From: Mycolicibacterium mengxianglii
GTDB lineage: Bacteria > Actinomycetota > Actinomycetes > Mycobacteriales > Mycobacteriaceae
NCBI RefSeq assembly: GCF_015710575.1
Contig: NZ_CP065373.1
Coordinates: forward strand, 310,001-374,000
Direction: 5' to 3'
Length of the DNA stretch: 64,000 nt
Of the stretch, positions 16,249 through 28,496 are shown piece by piece; the first letter of the stretch is position 1; the number at the start of each line of letters is the position of its first letter. A program made the position numbers and the translations under genes. Under the pieces are notes generated by a model that saw only the letters and a list, made by a program, of their open reading frames with translations, did not search any database and was not told the DNA's origin.

Positions 16249-17351
16249 GTGATCACACCGCGAATGTTCTTGCCGTCCAACATGTCCTGGTAACCCTGGT
16301 TGATGTCCTCGAGGCGGTAGGTCTTGGTGACCATCTCATCGACCTTCAGCAGTCCGGATTTGTAGAGTCCGATCAGCCGCGGGGTTTCGATATGGCTGCT
16401 GCCGCCACCGAAGATGTTGCCCTTCAACGTCTTCTGCAGCATGGTGAACAGGAACAGGTTGAGCTTGACGTCGGCGTCGAACATCGACCCCATACCCGTC
16501 ACCACACAGGTGCCGGTCTTGGCGGTCAGCGTCATCGCCTCTTCGATCATCTCCCCGCGGATCTCGCCGACGGCGATGATGGTCTTCTGCGCCATGATCC
16601 CGTAGGTCAGTTCCATGATCGGCATGATCGCCTCGGCCATCGTCGGGTAGACGTGGGTGGCGCCGAATTTGATCGCCTGCTCGCGCTTGAACTCCACCGG
16701 ATCGATGGCGATCACATGGCGGGCACCGGAGAGCGCCGCCCCCTGCAGTGCGCTCATCCCGATACCTCCCACGCCGACCACGATCACGGTCTCGCCGGGT
16801 TGGACCTCGGCGACGTTGGTGGCCGATCCGAACCCGGTGGGCAGCGCGCAACCCATGATGGCGGCGGTCTCGAAGGGGATGTCCGAATCGATCTTGACCA
16901 CGGAATCCTTGTGCACGGTCATGTACGGAGCGAAGGTGCCGAGCAGGTTCATCGGGGACACCTCATGCGAACCGGCGTGCACCCTGGCGGAGCCGTCGGC
17001 GATGGCCTTGCCGCCGAGTAGCAGCGCCCCTCGGTCGCACAGGGACCGGAAACCCCTAAGACAGGGCGGACACTCGCCGCAGGCGGGGATGAACGCCAGG
17101 AGGACGTGATCGCCCTCGGCGAGGCCCTGCACGTTCTTGCCGACCTTGGTGATGACGCCGGCGCCCTCGTGGCCGCCCAGAGCGGGCAGGGCGATCGGGG
17201 TCGCACCGGTGGTCAGGTGATAGTCGGAATGGCACATCCCGGCGGCGTGCATCCGGATCTGCACTTCATCGGCCACCGGGTCGCCGAGGTCGATCTCATC
17301 GATGCGGAACGGGGAGTTCAACTCCCACAGCAGTGCGCCCTTGGTCTTCAT
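16227..17351 (-). CDS. NDMA-dependent-type zinc alcohol dehydrogenase (MDR superfamily)
   Basis: A 374-residue zinc dehydrogenase. It begins MKTKGALLWELNSPFRIDE, the form I recall for the NDMA-dependent (mycofactocin-linked) alcohol dehydrogenases of actinobacteria. Catalytic zinc ligands are seen in GMCHSDYH and GGHEGAG. The structural zinc site is the four-Cys cluster CGECPPCLRGFRSLC. The nucleotide fold is VIVVGVGGIGMSALQG. M. tuberculosis AdhB and AdhD are close in length. A KstR-consensus operator and a leaderless -10 lie directly upstream, so it is probably induced with cholesterol catabolism. It could oxidise an alcohol made during sterol side-chain or other alcohol breakdown. Confidence 0.85.
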   Translation of the reverse strand: MKTKGALLWELNSPFRIDEIDLGDPVADEVQIRMHAAGMCHSDYHLTTGATPIALPALGGHEGAGVITKVGKNVQGLAEGDHVLLAFIPACGECPPCLRGFRSLCDRGALLLGGKAIADGSARVHAGSHEVSPMNLLGTFAPYMTVHKDSVVKIDSDIPFETAAIMGCALPTGFGSATNVAEVQPGETVIVVGVGGIGMSALQGAALSGARHVIAIDPVEFKREQAIKFGATHVYPTMAEAIMPIMELTYGIMAQKTIIAVGEIRGEMIEEAMTLTAKTGTCVVTGMGSMFDADVKLNLFLFTMLQKTLKGNIFGGGSSHIETPRLIGLYKSGLLKVDEMVTKTYRLEDINQGYQDMLDGKNIRGVITYDESDW

Positions 17352-17357
17352 GTGGCG

Positions 17358-17363
17358 ATCATA
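17358..17363 (-). promoter_or_regulatory. -10 box, leaderless alcohol dehydrogenase transcript
   Basis: On the minus strand TATGAT lies 6 nt before the ATG. It matches the -10 consensus at 5 of 6 bases, and there is no Shine-Dalgarno. The KstR-like site lies 9 nt further upstream, where the -35 and spacer would be. Confidence 0.55.
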
Positions 17364-17372
17364 ATCAAGATC

Positions 17373-17386
17373 TAGAACACGTTCCA
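17373..17386. promoter_or_regulatory. KstR-type operator
   Basis: TAGAACACGTTCCA fits the published KstR consensus TNNAACNNGTTNNA at every fixed position, and is embedded in the near-palindrome CTAGAAC-AC-GTTCCAG. KstR is the TetR repressor of cholesterol degradation in mycobacteria. The location over the -35/spacer of the alcohol dehydrogenase promoter is right for repression. Confidence 0.65.
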
Positions 17387-17515
17387 GTACGGTGCTGGCC
17401 AGCGGACCTGACATGCGAAAACGCCAGACTAAGAATACTCATTCGTCAGCCGTCGTGTTCTTGCCGGTGCTGCATAACTCGCACGGCGGGACGCGATGAC
17501 GAGGACGATGGACGA

Positions 17516-18469
17516 ATGAGCGAACCAGTCGGCGGGAAGGTCGCCATCGTCGGCGCCGGCAGTGTCGGGACGGCCACTGCATACGCGTGCCTGATCCGCG
17601 GCTCGGCAAACTCCATTGCGCTCTACGACACCAACACCCCGAAGGTCAGGGCCGAAGTGCTCGACCTCAGCCACGGCAGGCAGTTCGCCCCCCACTGTGT
17701 GATCTCCGGCGGTGACGACATCGACGCGACCGCGGGCTCGAACGTCGTGATCGTGACCGCGGGCGCCAAACAGCAGCCCGGGCAGACCCGGCTCGAGCTG
17801 GCGGCCACCAATGTCGCCATCGCCGTCGAGCTCACCCCCCAACTGGTGGCGCGCTCACCCGGGGCCGTGATCGTCTACGTCACCAACCCCGTCGACCTGG
17901 TGACCTACGCGGCGGCGCAGTCGGTGGATCTGCCTGTGGGCAGGATCTTCGGTTCAGGCACGGTGTTGGACTCCAGCCGATTCCGCTTCCTCATCGCCGA
18001 GCGTGCCGGAGTGGCCGTGGGCAACGTGCACGGCTTCATTGTCGGTGAGCACGGTGATTCGGAGATCCCGCTGTGGTCGAGCGTCACCGTCGGCTCGGTC
18101 CCGATCGGGCAATTCGACGTCGACGGTGTGCACGTCTTCGACGAAGCCACCCGCGAGGCGATCTCCTACGACGTCGTCAACGCGGCCTACGAGGTCATCG
18201 CGGGTAAAGGGGCCACCAACCTGGCCATCGGGTTGTCCACAGCCCGCATCATCGAGGCGATCCTCGGTGACCAGCACCGGGTCTTGCCGGTATCCACACT
18301 GCAATCGGGCACACACGGACTCAACGATGTCTGCCTGTCGCTGCCGACGGTGGTCACGGCCGCGGGCGCCGGGCGGGTACTGGACGTGCCGCTGGACGAA
18401 TCCGAACTGGCGGGATTGCAGGCCTCCGCGGCGACGCTGACCGACGCCTGGAAATCCATCGCGCCCTGA
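17516..18469 (+). CDS. ldh: L-lactate dehydrogenase
   Basis: A 317-residue NAD-dependent L-lactate/malate dehydrogenase family protein. It shows the Rossmann motif VAIVGAGSVGTATAYA (about 9-24), the NAD Asp in IALYDTN, the mobile loop TAGAKQQPGQTRLEL with the substrate-orienting Gln and Arg, YVTNPVDLVTY, and the catalytic His in VGEHGDSEIPLWSS. The Gln in AKQQPGQTR, where malate dehydrogenases have Arg, supports lactate as substrate. The ATG is preceded by GAGGACG. It ends 4 nt from the convergent sigG gene. I do not recall an NAD-type ldh in this place in M. tuberculosis, so it belongs to the accessory block. Confidence 0.9.
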   Translation: MSEPVGGKVAIVGAGSVGTATAYACLIRGSANSIALYDTNTPKVRAEVLDLSHGRQFAPHCVISGGDDIDATAGSNVVIVTAGAKQQPGQTRLELAATNVAIAVELTPQLVARSPGAVIVYVTNPVDLVTYAAAQSVDLPVGRIFGSGTVLDSSRFRFLIAERAGVAVGNVHGFIVGEHGDSEIPLWSSVTVGSVPIGQFDVDGVHVFDEATREAISYDVVNAAYEVIAGKGATNLAIGLSTARIIEAILGDQHRVLPVSTLQSGTHGLNDVCLSLPTVVTAAGAGRVLDVPLDESELAGLQASAATLTDAWKSIAP

Positions 18470-18473
18470 GGGC

Positions 18474-21450
<2,977 letters not shown>

Positions 21451-21451
21451 C

Positions 21452-21457
21452 TAGAAT
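21452..21457 (+). promoter_or_regulatory. -10 box, leaderless quinone oxidoreductase transcript
   Basis: TAGAAT, a near-perfect -10, ends 7 nt before the ATG. It directly follows the stop codon of the preceding lipoprotein gene. Confidence 0.55.
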
Positions 21458-21464
21458 TTCACCC

Positions 21465-22400
21465 ATGACGCGAACGGTGGTCGCAACGGCGTACGGCGGT
21501 CCGGAAGTGCTTGCGTTACAGAATGTCGAGCTGCCGCCGCCATCGCCGGAGCAGGTCCTGGTCACCGTCCGGGCGGCCGCGGCCAACCCGATCGACTACA
21601 AGTTGTACAGCGGAGCCATGGGCGACAATCCGGCGGCCCTGCCGCTGCCTATCGGCATGGAGATCTCCGGGGTGGTGGCCGAAGCGCCCGGCCGCGCCGT
21701 GGGTTACACCGGACCCCTGCAGGTCGGTGACGAGGTGATCGCCACCGGGATCCGCGGTAGTGGTTACGCCGACCAGGTGCTCGTCGACGCCGCCGATGTC
21801 GGCCACAAGCCGGCCACGCTGTCCTTCGAGGAGGCCGCGGGTCTGCTGTTGGCGGGCGCCACCGCCTGGCACCTGTTGATGAAAACCGAGGTGGGGAGCG
21901 CCGACACCGTGCTGATCCACGGAGCCGGCGGCGGCGTGGGACTGATGGCGGTGCAATTGGCCGTCCTACGGGGCGCCACGGTGATCGCCACCGCCAGCTC
22001 CGCCCGCCACGACCAGCTGCGGCGCCTGGGCGCTCAACCTGTCGAATACGGCGCCGGCCTCGCCGACCGGGTGCGCCAACTCGGCCGCGTCACTGCCGCG
22101 CTCGATCTCGTCGGCACCGACGAAGCACTCGATGTATCAGTGGAATTGGTGCCCGACCGCGCGCGCATCGCCACCATCACCGGGTTCGGTCGCGCCGGGG
22201 AACTCGGTATCGCCGCGCTGACCGGCGCCGGCGACGGGCAGGCGATCCGCAACGCCGCGCGCCCCGAGTTGATCAAACTCGCCGCGGCCGGTGAGTTGAA
22301 GGTCGCGGTGGACAAGGTGTTTCCACTGGAGCAGGCCGCCGACGCCCACCGCTATCTGCAGAGCGGACACGCCCGCGGAAAAGTCGTACTGGTTCCCTAG
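21465..22400 (+). CDS. NADPH:quinone oxidoreductase-like zinc-free MDR protein
   Basis: A 311-residue medium-chain reductase without zinc ligands. Family marks are AAANPIDYKLYSG, PLPIGMEISGVV, the nucleotide fold TVLIHGAGGGVGLMAVQLA (about 150-168) and the C-terminal AADAHRYLQSGHARGKVVLV. Such proteins reduce quinones or enone groups with NADPH and often protect against electrophiles. The substrate is not identifiable. It has its own leaderless promoter. I do not recall it between Rv0183 and Rv0184 in M. tuberculosis, so it and the preceding lipoprotein look like insertions in the syntenic order. Confidence 0.88.
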   Translation: MTRTVVATAYGGPEVLALQNVELPPPSPEQVLVTVRAAAANPIDYKLYSGAMGDNPAALPLPIGMEISGVVAEAPGRAVGYTGPLQVGDEVIATGIRGSGYADQVLVDAADVGHKPATLSFEEAAGLLLAGATAWHLLMKTEVGSADTVLIHGAGGGVGLMAVQLAVLRGATVIATASSARHDQLRRLGAQPVEYGAGLADRVRQLGRVTAALDLVGTDEALDVSVELVPDRARIATITGFGRAGELGIAALTGAGDGQAIRNAARPELIKLAAAGELKVAVDKVFPLEQAADAHRYLQSGHARGKVVLVP

Positions 22401-22403
22401 ATT
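22398..22403 (+). promoter_or_regulatory. -10 box, leaderless DUF2786 operon transcript
   Basis: TAGATT overlaps the stop codon of the quinone reductase and ends 7 nt before the ATG of the DUF2786 gene. Confidence 0.5.
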
Positions 22404-22410
22404 CCCGACC

Positions 22411-23160
22411 ATGACCGATGACAAGATGCTTGCCCGCATCGCGGCTCTGCTACGCCAGGCCGAGGGCACCGACAACAGCCACGAGGCCGACGCGTTCATG
22501 GCAGCCGCGCAGCGACTGGCCACCGCCACCTCGATCGACCTGGCGGTGGCGCGTTCGCATTCCGCCAAACGTGAAGCGGCACAGGCGCCGACGCAGCGGA
22601 CCGTCACCATCGGCGAGCCCGGAACCAAGGGGCTGCGGACGTATGTGCAGCTGTTCGCCGTGATCGCCGCAGCCAACGATGTGCGCTGTGACGTGGCGTC
22701 GAATTCGGCGCTCGTCTACGCCTACGGCTTCACCGAGGACATCGACACCACCCACGCGTTGTATGCCAGCCTGGTGGTGCAGATGGTGCGCGCCTCGGAC
22801 GCCTACATCGCCTCGGGTGCTCACCGTCCCACCCCCACCATCACCGCCCGGCTGAATTTTCAGCTCGCGTTCGGCGCCCGGGTCGGGCAGCGCCTCGCCG
22901 AGGCCCGCGACGAGGCGCAGCGTGAGGTCGCCAACGACAGCCAGCGTGCGGCCGGCACCGCAGTGGCGTTGCGCGACAAGGAAATCGAGCTGCAGGATCA
23001 TTACCGCACCGCGTCGCAGGCACGTGGCACCTGGCGGGCCACCCGGGCGTCGGCAGGGTATTCCTCGGCGGCGCGCCGGGCCGGTGACCGGGCCGGCCGC
23101 CGCGCCCGGCTGGGCAACAGCCCGGAACTGCCCGGTGCCCGCAGACCGTTGGACCGGTGA
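22411..23160 (+). CDS. DUF2786 domain protein (Rv0184-like)
   Basis: A 249-residue cytoplasmic protein, the same length I recall for Rv0184. The N-terminal DUF2786 domain is seen in MLARIAALLRQAEGTDNSHEADAFMAAAQRLA (about 5-37). A middle domain runs to about 165, and the C-terminus is basic and Arg/Ala-rich. The function is unknown; DUF2786 proteins often occur with metallohydrolases and in phage-like contexts. It is followed with 4-nt overlaps by a small HExxH protein and an O-methyltransferase, so the three are one unit. Confidence 0.85.
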   Translation: MTDDKMLARIAALLRQAEGTDNSHEADAFMAAAQRLATATSIDLAVARSHSAKREAAQAPTQRTVTIGEPGTKGLRTYVQLFAVIAAANDVRCDVASNSALVYAYGFTEDIDTTHALYASLVVQMVRASDAYIASGAHRPTPTITARLNFQLAFGARVGQRLAEARDEAQREVANDSQRAAGTAVALRDKEIELQDHYRTASQARGTWRATRASAGYSSAARRAGDRAGRRARLGNSPELPGARRPLDR

Positions 23161-23657
23161 GCGAACGCGACGCACAACGCTCCAAGGTCTACGGCGCCGA
23201 GGAGTTCGCGCGGACCCTGTTCGACCGTGCCGCTGAACACGGCTCGGGTGTGGTGGACTTCTTCGGCACCGCGCTGACCCTGCCGCCCGAAGCGCGCTTC
23301 GGTTCGATGGCGGCCGTGCAGCGCTACGTCGACCAGGTGCTGGCGCTGCCCACGGTCAGAGCGCGCTGGCCCGGGCTGCGCCCGCTGACGGTGCGACCCC
23401 GGCGCGGCGCCAAGGCCGCCCACTACGAGGTCCGCGACGGCGACGGTGTGATCGCGGTTCCGCAGAGCTCCACCCAGTGGGCGCTGCGTGAGCTCGTCGT
23501 CCTGCACGAGATGGCCCACCACATGTGCACCACCGAACCCGCGCACGGCCCCGAGTTCGCCTCGACCTTCAGCGAACTGGCCGAGACGGTGATGGGGCCG
23601 GAGGCCGGGCTTGTGCTGCGGGTGCTGTACGACAAGCACGGGGTCCGGTTACGGTGA
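23157..23657 (+). CDS. small predicted metallohydrolase (Rv0185-like)
   Basis: A 166-residue soluble protein with a zinc-protease motif ELVVLHEMAHHMCTTEPAHGPEF (HExxH at about 122-126, then a third His 9 residues on and an acidic residue). This is the SprT-like/TIGR04338-type arrangement. There is no signal peptide, so it acts in the cytoplasm. Target unknown. The GTG overlaps the DUF2786 gene's stop. Mycobacteria keep this pair together (Rv0184-Rv0185 recalled), which suggests the metallohydrolase and DUF2786 protein work on the same target. Confidence 0.82.
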   Translation: MSERDAQRSKVYGAEEFARTLFDRAAEHGSGVVDFFGTALTLPPEARFGSMAAVQRYVDQVLALPTVRARWPGLRPLTVRPRRGAKAAHYEVRDGDGVIAVPQSSTQWALRELVVLHEMAHHMCTTEPAHGPEFASTFSELAETVMGPEAGLVLRVLYDKHGVRLR

Positions 23658-24319
23658 GCGACGTGAGTCCGCAAGCCTCCCCGAAAGTCGTTGACGACAT
23701 GCTGAACCGGGTCGTGCTGGCCGATGACCCGGTGCTGGCGGCCGCGTTGTCCGACAGCACGGCGGCCGGCCTGCCGCCGATCGAGGTATCACCGCAGAGT
23801 GCCCAGCTGCTGGGCCTGCTGGTGCGGATCGCCGGGGCGCGGCGGGTCCTCGAAATCGGCACCCTCGGTGGCTACAGCACCATCTGCCTGGCGCGGGCGG
23901 TGGGGCCCGAGGGCAGTGTCGTCACCTTGGAGTACGAGCCGCGGCACGCCGAGATCGCCGCCGCGAACCTGACCCGTGCCGGAGTGGCCGACCGGGTGCA
24001 GATCGTCGTCGGCGCGGCGCTGGACACGTTGCCCACCTTGACCGGTGAATTCGACTTCGTGTTCATCGACGCCGACAAGGAGAACAACTCCGCCTACGTG
24101 CAGGCAGCCGTCGACCTGGGGCACCCCGGCACAGTCATCGTGGTGGACAACATCATTCGCAACGGCCGCGTCCTCGAACCGGCCGCGGACGACACCCAGG
24201 CCGTCGCCGTCCGGGACATGCTCACCATGATGGGCGAGCACCCGCACCTGGACACGGCCGCGATCCAGACCGTCGGCGCCAAGGGATGGGACGGCTTCGC
24301 GCTGGCGCTGGTCACATAG
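23654..24319 (+). CDS. SAM-dependent O-methyltransferase (Rv0187-like)
   Basis: A 221-residue class I methyltransferase of the caffeoyl-CoA / catechol type. The SAM motif is RRVLEIGTLGGYSTICLA (about 58-75), then VTLEYEPRHAEIAAANL, and the metal-binding region FDFVFIDADKENNSAYV (about 130-146) with VVDNIIRNGRV. Divalent-metal O-methyltransferases of this type act on catechols; the substrate here is unknown. The GTG overlaps the preceding stop (GTGA), and a second GTG three codons on is possible. Bgl-type Rv0186, which I recall between Rv0185 and Rv0187 in M. tuberculosis, is absent here. Confidence 0.88.
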   Translation: MSDVSPQASPKVVDDMLNRVVLADDPVLAAALSDSTAAGLPPIEVSPQSAQLLGLLVRIAGARRVLEIGTLGGYSTICLARAVGPEGSVVTLEYEPRHAEIAAANLTRAGVADRVQIVVGAALDTLPTLTGEFDFVFIDADKENNSAYVQAAVDLGHPGTVIVVDNIIRNGRVLEPAADDTQAVAVRDMLTMMGEHPHLDTAAIQTVGAKGWDGFALALVT

Positions 24320-24325
24320 CCGACA

Positions 24326-25624
24326 TCAGAACTCGCGCAGGTGCTCCCGCAGCATGCTGGTGCTGTACTCCGTGCGGGTCAACCCGCGCCGCTGCAGGGC
24401 CGGCACCAGGCCGTCGGTGATCTCGGTGACGTAGCGGCGGTTGAGCCGCATCACCGGGCTGGTGATCAGGAAGCCGTCGCCGCCGACTTCGGCCATCACC
24501 TCACCCATCTCGTCGGCGACCTCATCGGGCGTGCCGACGAACGGGATGTTGCTGGAAAATCCGCTGCCGGTGACGAGCTCGCGCAGCGTCTTGTCCTTGC
24601 CGCCGGACAGGAAACTCTCCAGGGCGCCGCGTTCCCCGTTGGTCCACACCTCGGGCACGGGTTTGTCGAGATCGAACTGTTTGAAGTCGATTTCGGTGAT
24701 CGAGGAGATCTCGGCCAGCATGTACTCCACGTAGAGGGGGTCGGTGAACCAGCGTTCCCGCTTGGCCAGCGCCTCCTCGTGGGTGTCGGCAACGACCGGC
24801 GACACCAGGTACAGCACCTTGCAGTGGGAGGGGTCGCGGCCGTTGGCCTTCATCCGGGCGTGGATGTCGTCGCGGTAGGCCTTCATCGCGTCGACATCGT
24901 TGGCGGGAGTGACGATCGTGTCGGCGTGCTGGGCGGCCAGCTCGCGCCCTGGGGGAGACGCGCCGGCCTGGGCGATGGTGGGCCGGTACTGCGGGGACGG
25001 GGCGGTGTTCAGGGGCCCGCGGGACTTGTAGTACTTGCCTTCGAAGTCGATCGTGTTGACCTTCTGGTAATTGGCGTAGGTCCCGGTCTCGTAGTCCCGT
25101 TCGATGGCATCGGGTTCCCACGACTCCCACAGCCTGGTGACCACCTCGAGGTACTCGGCGGCGCGGGCGTAGCGCTCGTCGTGCTCGTAGAGCTTGTCCA
25201 GGCCGAAGTTCTGCGCCGAGCGGTCTTCGGCGGAGGTGACGACGTTCCAGCCGAACCGGCCGCGGGCGATGTGGTCGACGGTGCTGCACAGCCGGGCCAG
25301 CAGGAACGGTGGGTAGAAGCTAGTCGACATCGTCGGTACGACACCGAGTCGGCTGGTCGCCGCGGCCATCAGCACCGCCAGCGGCACCGGATCGTGTTTG
25401 GGGTTCACGCCGTGTTTGAGGTCGTACTCCATGGTGCCGCCGAAGGCGGTGGAGACCATGAGCTTGTCCTCGATCAGCACGTAGTCGAATTTGGCGCGCT
25501 CGAGGGCTTTGGCGACCTCGACGTAGAAGTCGCCGGTGAAGTCGCGCCCGCCGTCGCCCCAGGTGCCGTTCCACTCGTCGGCGGTGAAATTGAGAAACCA
25601 GCCCAGATGGAATTTGTCCGTCAC
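24326..25624 (-). CDS. LLM-class flavin-dependent monooxygenase (NtaA/SnaA/DszA type)
   Basis: A 432-residue TIM-barrel flavin monooxygenase of the luciferase-like superfamily. It shows FHLGWFLNFTADEWNG at the start, RLGVVPTMSTSFYPPFLLAR, HIARGRFGWNVVTSAEDRSAQN (typical of the nitrilotriacetate / dibenzothiophene-sulfone monooxygenase branch), then FVGTPDEVADEMGEV near the end. These enzymes use FMNH2 from a partner reductase to attack C-N or C-S bonds of xenobiotics or sulfonates. No reductase is adjacent. Single gene, GTG start. It lies downstream of the ilvD terminator hairpin. The substrate cannot be predicted. Confidence 0.88.
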   Translation of the reverse strand: MTDKFHLGWFLNFTADEWNGTWGDGGRDFTGDFYVEVAKALERAKFDYVLIEDKLMVSTAFGGTMEYDLKHGVNPKHDPVPLAVLMAAATSRLGVVPTMSTSFYPPFLLARLCSTVDHIARGRFGWNVVTSAEDRSAQNFGLDKLYEHDERYARAAEYLEVVTRLWESWEPDAIERDYETGTYANYQKVNTIDFEGKYYKSRGPLNTAPSPQYRPTIAQAGASPPGRELAAQHADTIVTPANDVDAMKAYRDDIHARMKANGRDPSHCKVLYLVSPVVADTHEEALAKRERWFTDPLYVEYMLAEISSITEIDFKQFDLDKPVPEVWTNGERGALESFLSGGKDKTLRELVTGSGFSSNIPFVGTPDEVADEMGEVMAEVGGDGFLITSPVMRLNRRYVTEITDGLVPALQRRGLTRTEYSTSMLREHLREF

Positions 25625-25682
25625 CAGGGCTACATAAGCCGGACCCCGTTACCGAGTCATGTCGTGACGGTTACCGCGCAAA

Positions 25683-25733
25683 GAAGCCACCTGGAGACAC
25701 CCCGTCGTGGGATATCGGTCTCCAGATGGCTTC
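25683..25733 (-). terminator. strong hairpin, probable ilvD terminator
   Basis: GAAGCCACCTGGAGAC (25683-25698) pairs with GTCTCCAGATGGCTTC (25718-25733) at 15 of 16 positions around a 19-nt loop. It starts 13 nt after the ilvD stop on the minus strand and 59 nt before the monooxygenase start, so it separates the two transcripts. There is no U-tract. Confidence 0.55.
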
Positions 25734-25745
25734 TCAGAGCGGTGA

Positions 25746-27449
<1,704 letters not shown>

Positions 27450-27493
27450 CCTGCCAGTATGCCCTGGCAGCGAGGGCCGCCCAAATTCTTTAG

Positions 27494-27510
27494 ATACCCC
27501 TTGGGGGTAT
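27494..27510. promoter_or_regulatory. RicR/CsoR-type copper operator
   Basis: ATACCCC-TTG-GGGGTAT is a perfect 17-bp inverted repeat and fits the RicR palindrome core TACCC...GGGTA. It lies just upstream of the -10 of the DUF305-ricR operon, so RicR would repress its own operon until Cu(I) binds. Confidence 0.75.
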
Positions 27511-27514
27511 GGAG

Positions 27515-27520
27515 TACGGT
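27515..27520 (+). promoter_or_regulatory. -10 box, leaderless DUF305-ricR transcript
   Basis: TACGGT ends 7 nt before the ATG of the DUF305 lipoprotein and lies 4 nt downstream of the RicR palindrome. Confidence 0.45.
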
Positions 27521-27527
27521 GAGTTTC

Positions 27528-28157
27528 ATGACGACTCGGACTTCCACGCGCATCGTTGCGGCCCTGGCAGCTCTGGCCGCCACTGTCTTCATGTCGGCCT
27601 GCACCAAGTCCGAACCCGCCTCCGACGGGCACACCGACCACGTTCATCCCGAGGAGTCGCAGACCCCGGTGATCAGCGGCGAACCCGCGGCCTACAACGC
27701 CGACGACGTCAGCTTCGCCACCCACATGGTGCCGCACCACCAACAGGCGATCGAACTGTCGGCGCTGGTGCCGGACCGTTCCACGAACCCCGAGGTGCTC
27801 GAGCTCGCCAAGACCATACAAGCTTCGCAGGAACCCGAGATCGCCACCATGAAGGCGTTCCTGGTGCAGTGGAACGAGAACCCCGACACCGCGACCGGGC
27901 ACGAGGGGCATGACATGTCGGGCATGCAGGGGATGGTGGATCCGGCGACCATGGCACGCCTCGAGTCGCTCAAGGGCCCGGAGTTCGACAAACTATGGCT
28001 GGACTCGATGATCGGCCACCATCAGGGTGCGATCGAGATGGCCAAGGCCGAACTCGCCAACGGCGAGAACGTCGACGCCAAGAACCTGGCCCAGCACGTC
28101 ATCGACGCCCAGCAGGCCGAGATCGACCAGATGAGGACAATGCTCGAAGGTGGGTGA
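27528..28157 (+). CDS. DUF305 lipoprotein, probable copper-related
   Basis: A 209-residue lipoprotein (ATVFMSAC lipobox, Cys about 25) with a His/Asp/Glu-rich linker ([10 protein letters not shown]). It carries two DUF305 four-helix halves, each with its metal-binding-like motif: [18 protein letters not shown] and [20 protein letters not shown], plus a [12 protein letters not shown] stretch rich in His and Met, as in copper-handling proteins. The function is not established. The upstream RicR palindrome and the downstream overlap with ricR argue for copper sensing or sequestration in the envelope. Confidence 0.85.
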   Translation: MTTRTSTRIVAALAALAATVFMSACTKSEPASDGHTDHVHPEESQTPVISGEPAAYNADDVSFATHMVPHHQQAIELSALVPDRSTNPEVLELAKTIQASQEPEIATMKAFLVQWNENPDTATGHEGHDMSGMQGMVDPATMARLESLKGPEFDKLWLDSMIGHHQGAIEMAKAELANGENVDAKNLAQHVIDAQQAEIDQMRTMLEGG

Positions 28158-28161
28158 CCCG

Positions 28162-28464
28162 ATGGATGACCTGACAGCGGTGGCGCATGGCTACTCACCG
28201 AACAAGGAAAACTACGCCAAGCGGCTGCGTCGTATCGAGGGTCAGGTCCGCGGCATCGCGAAGATGATCGACGAGGACAAGTACTGCATCGACGTGCTGA
28301 CGCAGATCAGCGCAGTGCACAGCGCCTTGCAGTCGGTGGCCCTGGGACTGCTCGACGAGCACCTCGGACACTGCGTCTCCCATGCTGTCGCCGAAGGCGG
28401 CGAGGAGGCGGACAAGAAACTCGCCGAAGCGTCCGCGGCGATCGCACGGCTGGTGCGCTCCTAG
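28162..28464 (+). CDS. ricR: copper-sensing repressor RicR (CsoR family, Rv0190-like)
   Basis: A 100-residue all-helical CsoR-type repressor. It has [22 protein letters not shown] (first Cu ligand Cys about 37) and [14 protein letters not shown] (His and Cys ligands), giving the Cys-His-Cys copper site. RicR in M. tuberculosis (Rv0190) releases its palindromic operators on Cu(I) binding. The ATG (MDDLTAV) with GAAGGTGGG upstream is preferred over the GTG four codons earlier. It is in one unit with the DUF305 gene, autoregulated through the palindrome 650 bp upstream. Confidence 0.93.
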   Translation: MDDLTAVAHGYSPNKENYAKRLRRIEGQVRGIAKMIDEDKYCIDVLTQISAVHSALQSVALGLLDEHLGHCVSHAVAEGGEEADKKLAEASAAIARLVRS

Positions 28465-28496
28465 CCGTCACGACACCTAAGCCGTCACGACACCTA
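28463..28496. repeat. 17-bp perfect tandem duplication at a convergent gene junction
   Basis: The 17-mer AGCCGTCACGACACCTA occurs twice back to back, directly after the ricR stop. The second copy ends in the (reverse) stop codon of the frameshifted thiamine-binding gene. It is probably a slipped-strand duplication. Confidence 0.8.

Noticed and set aside
27450..27911. Upstream extension of the ilvD frame
   Set aside because: Antisense to the DUF305 lipoprotein; the dehydratase family N-terminus is matched by ATG 27449.
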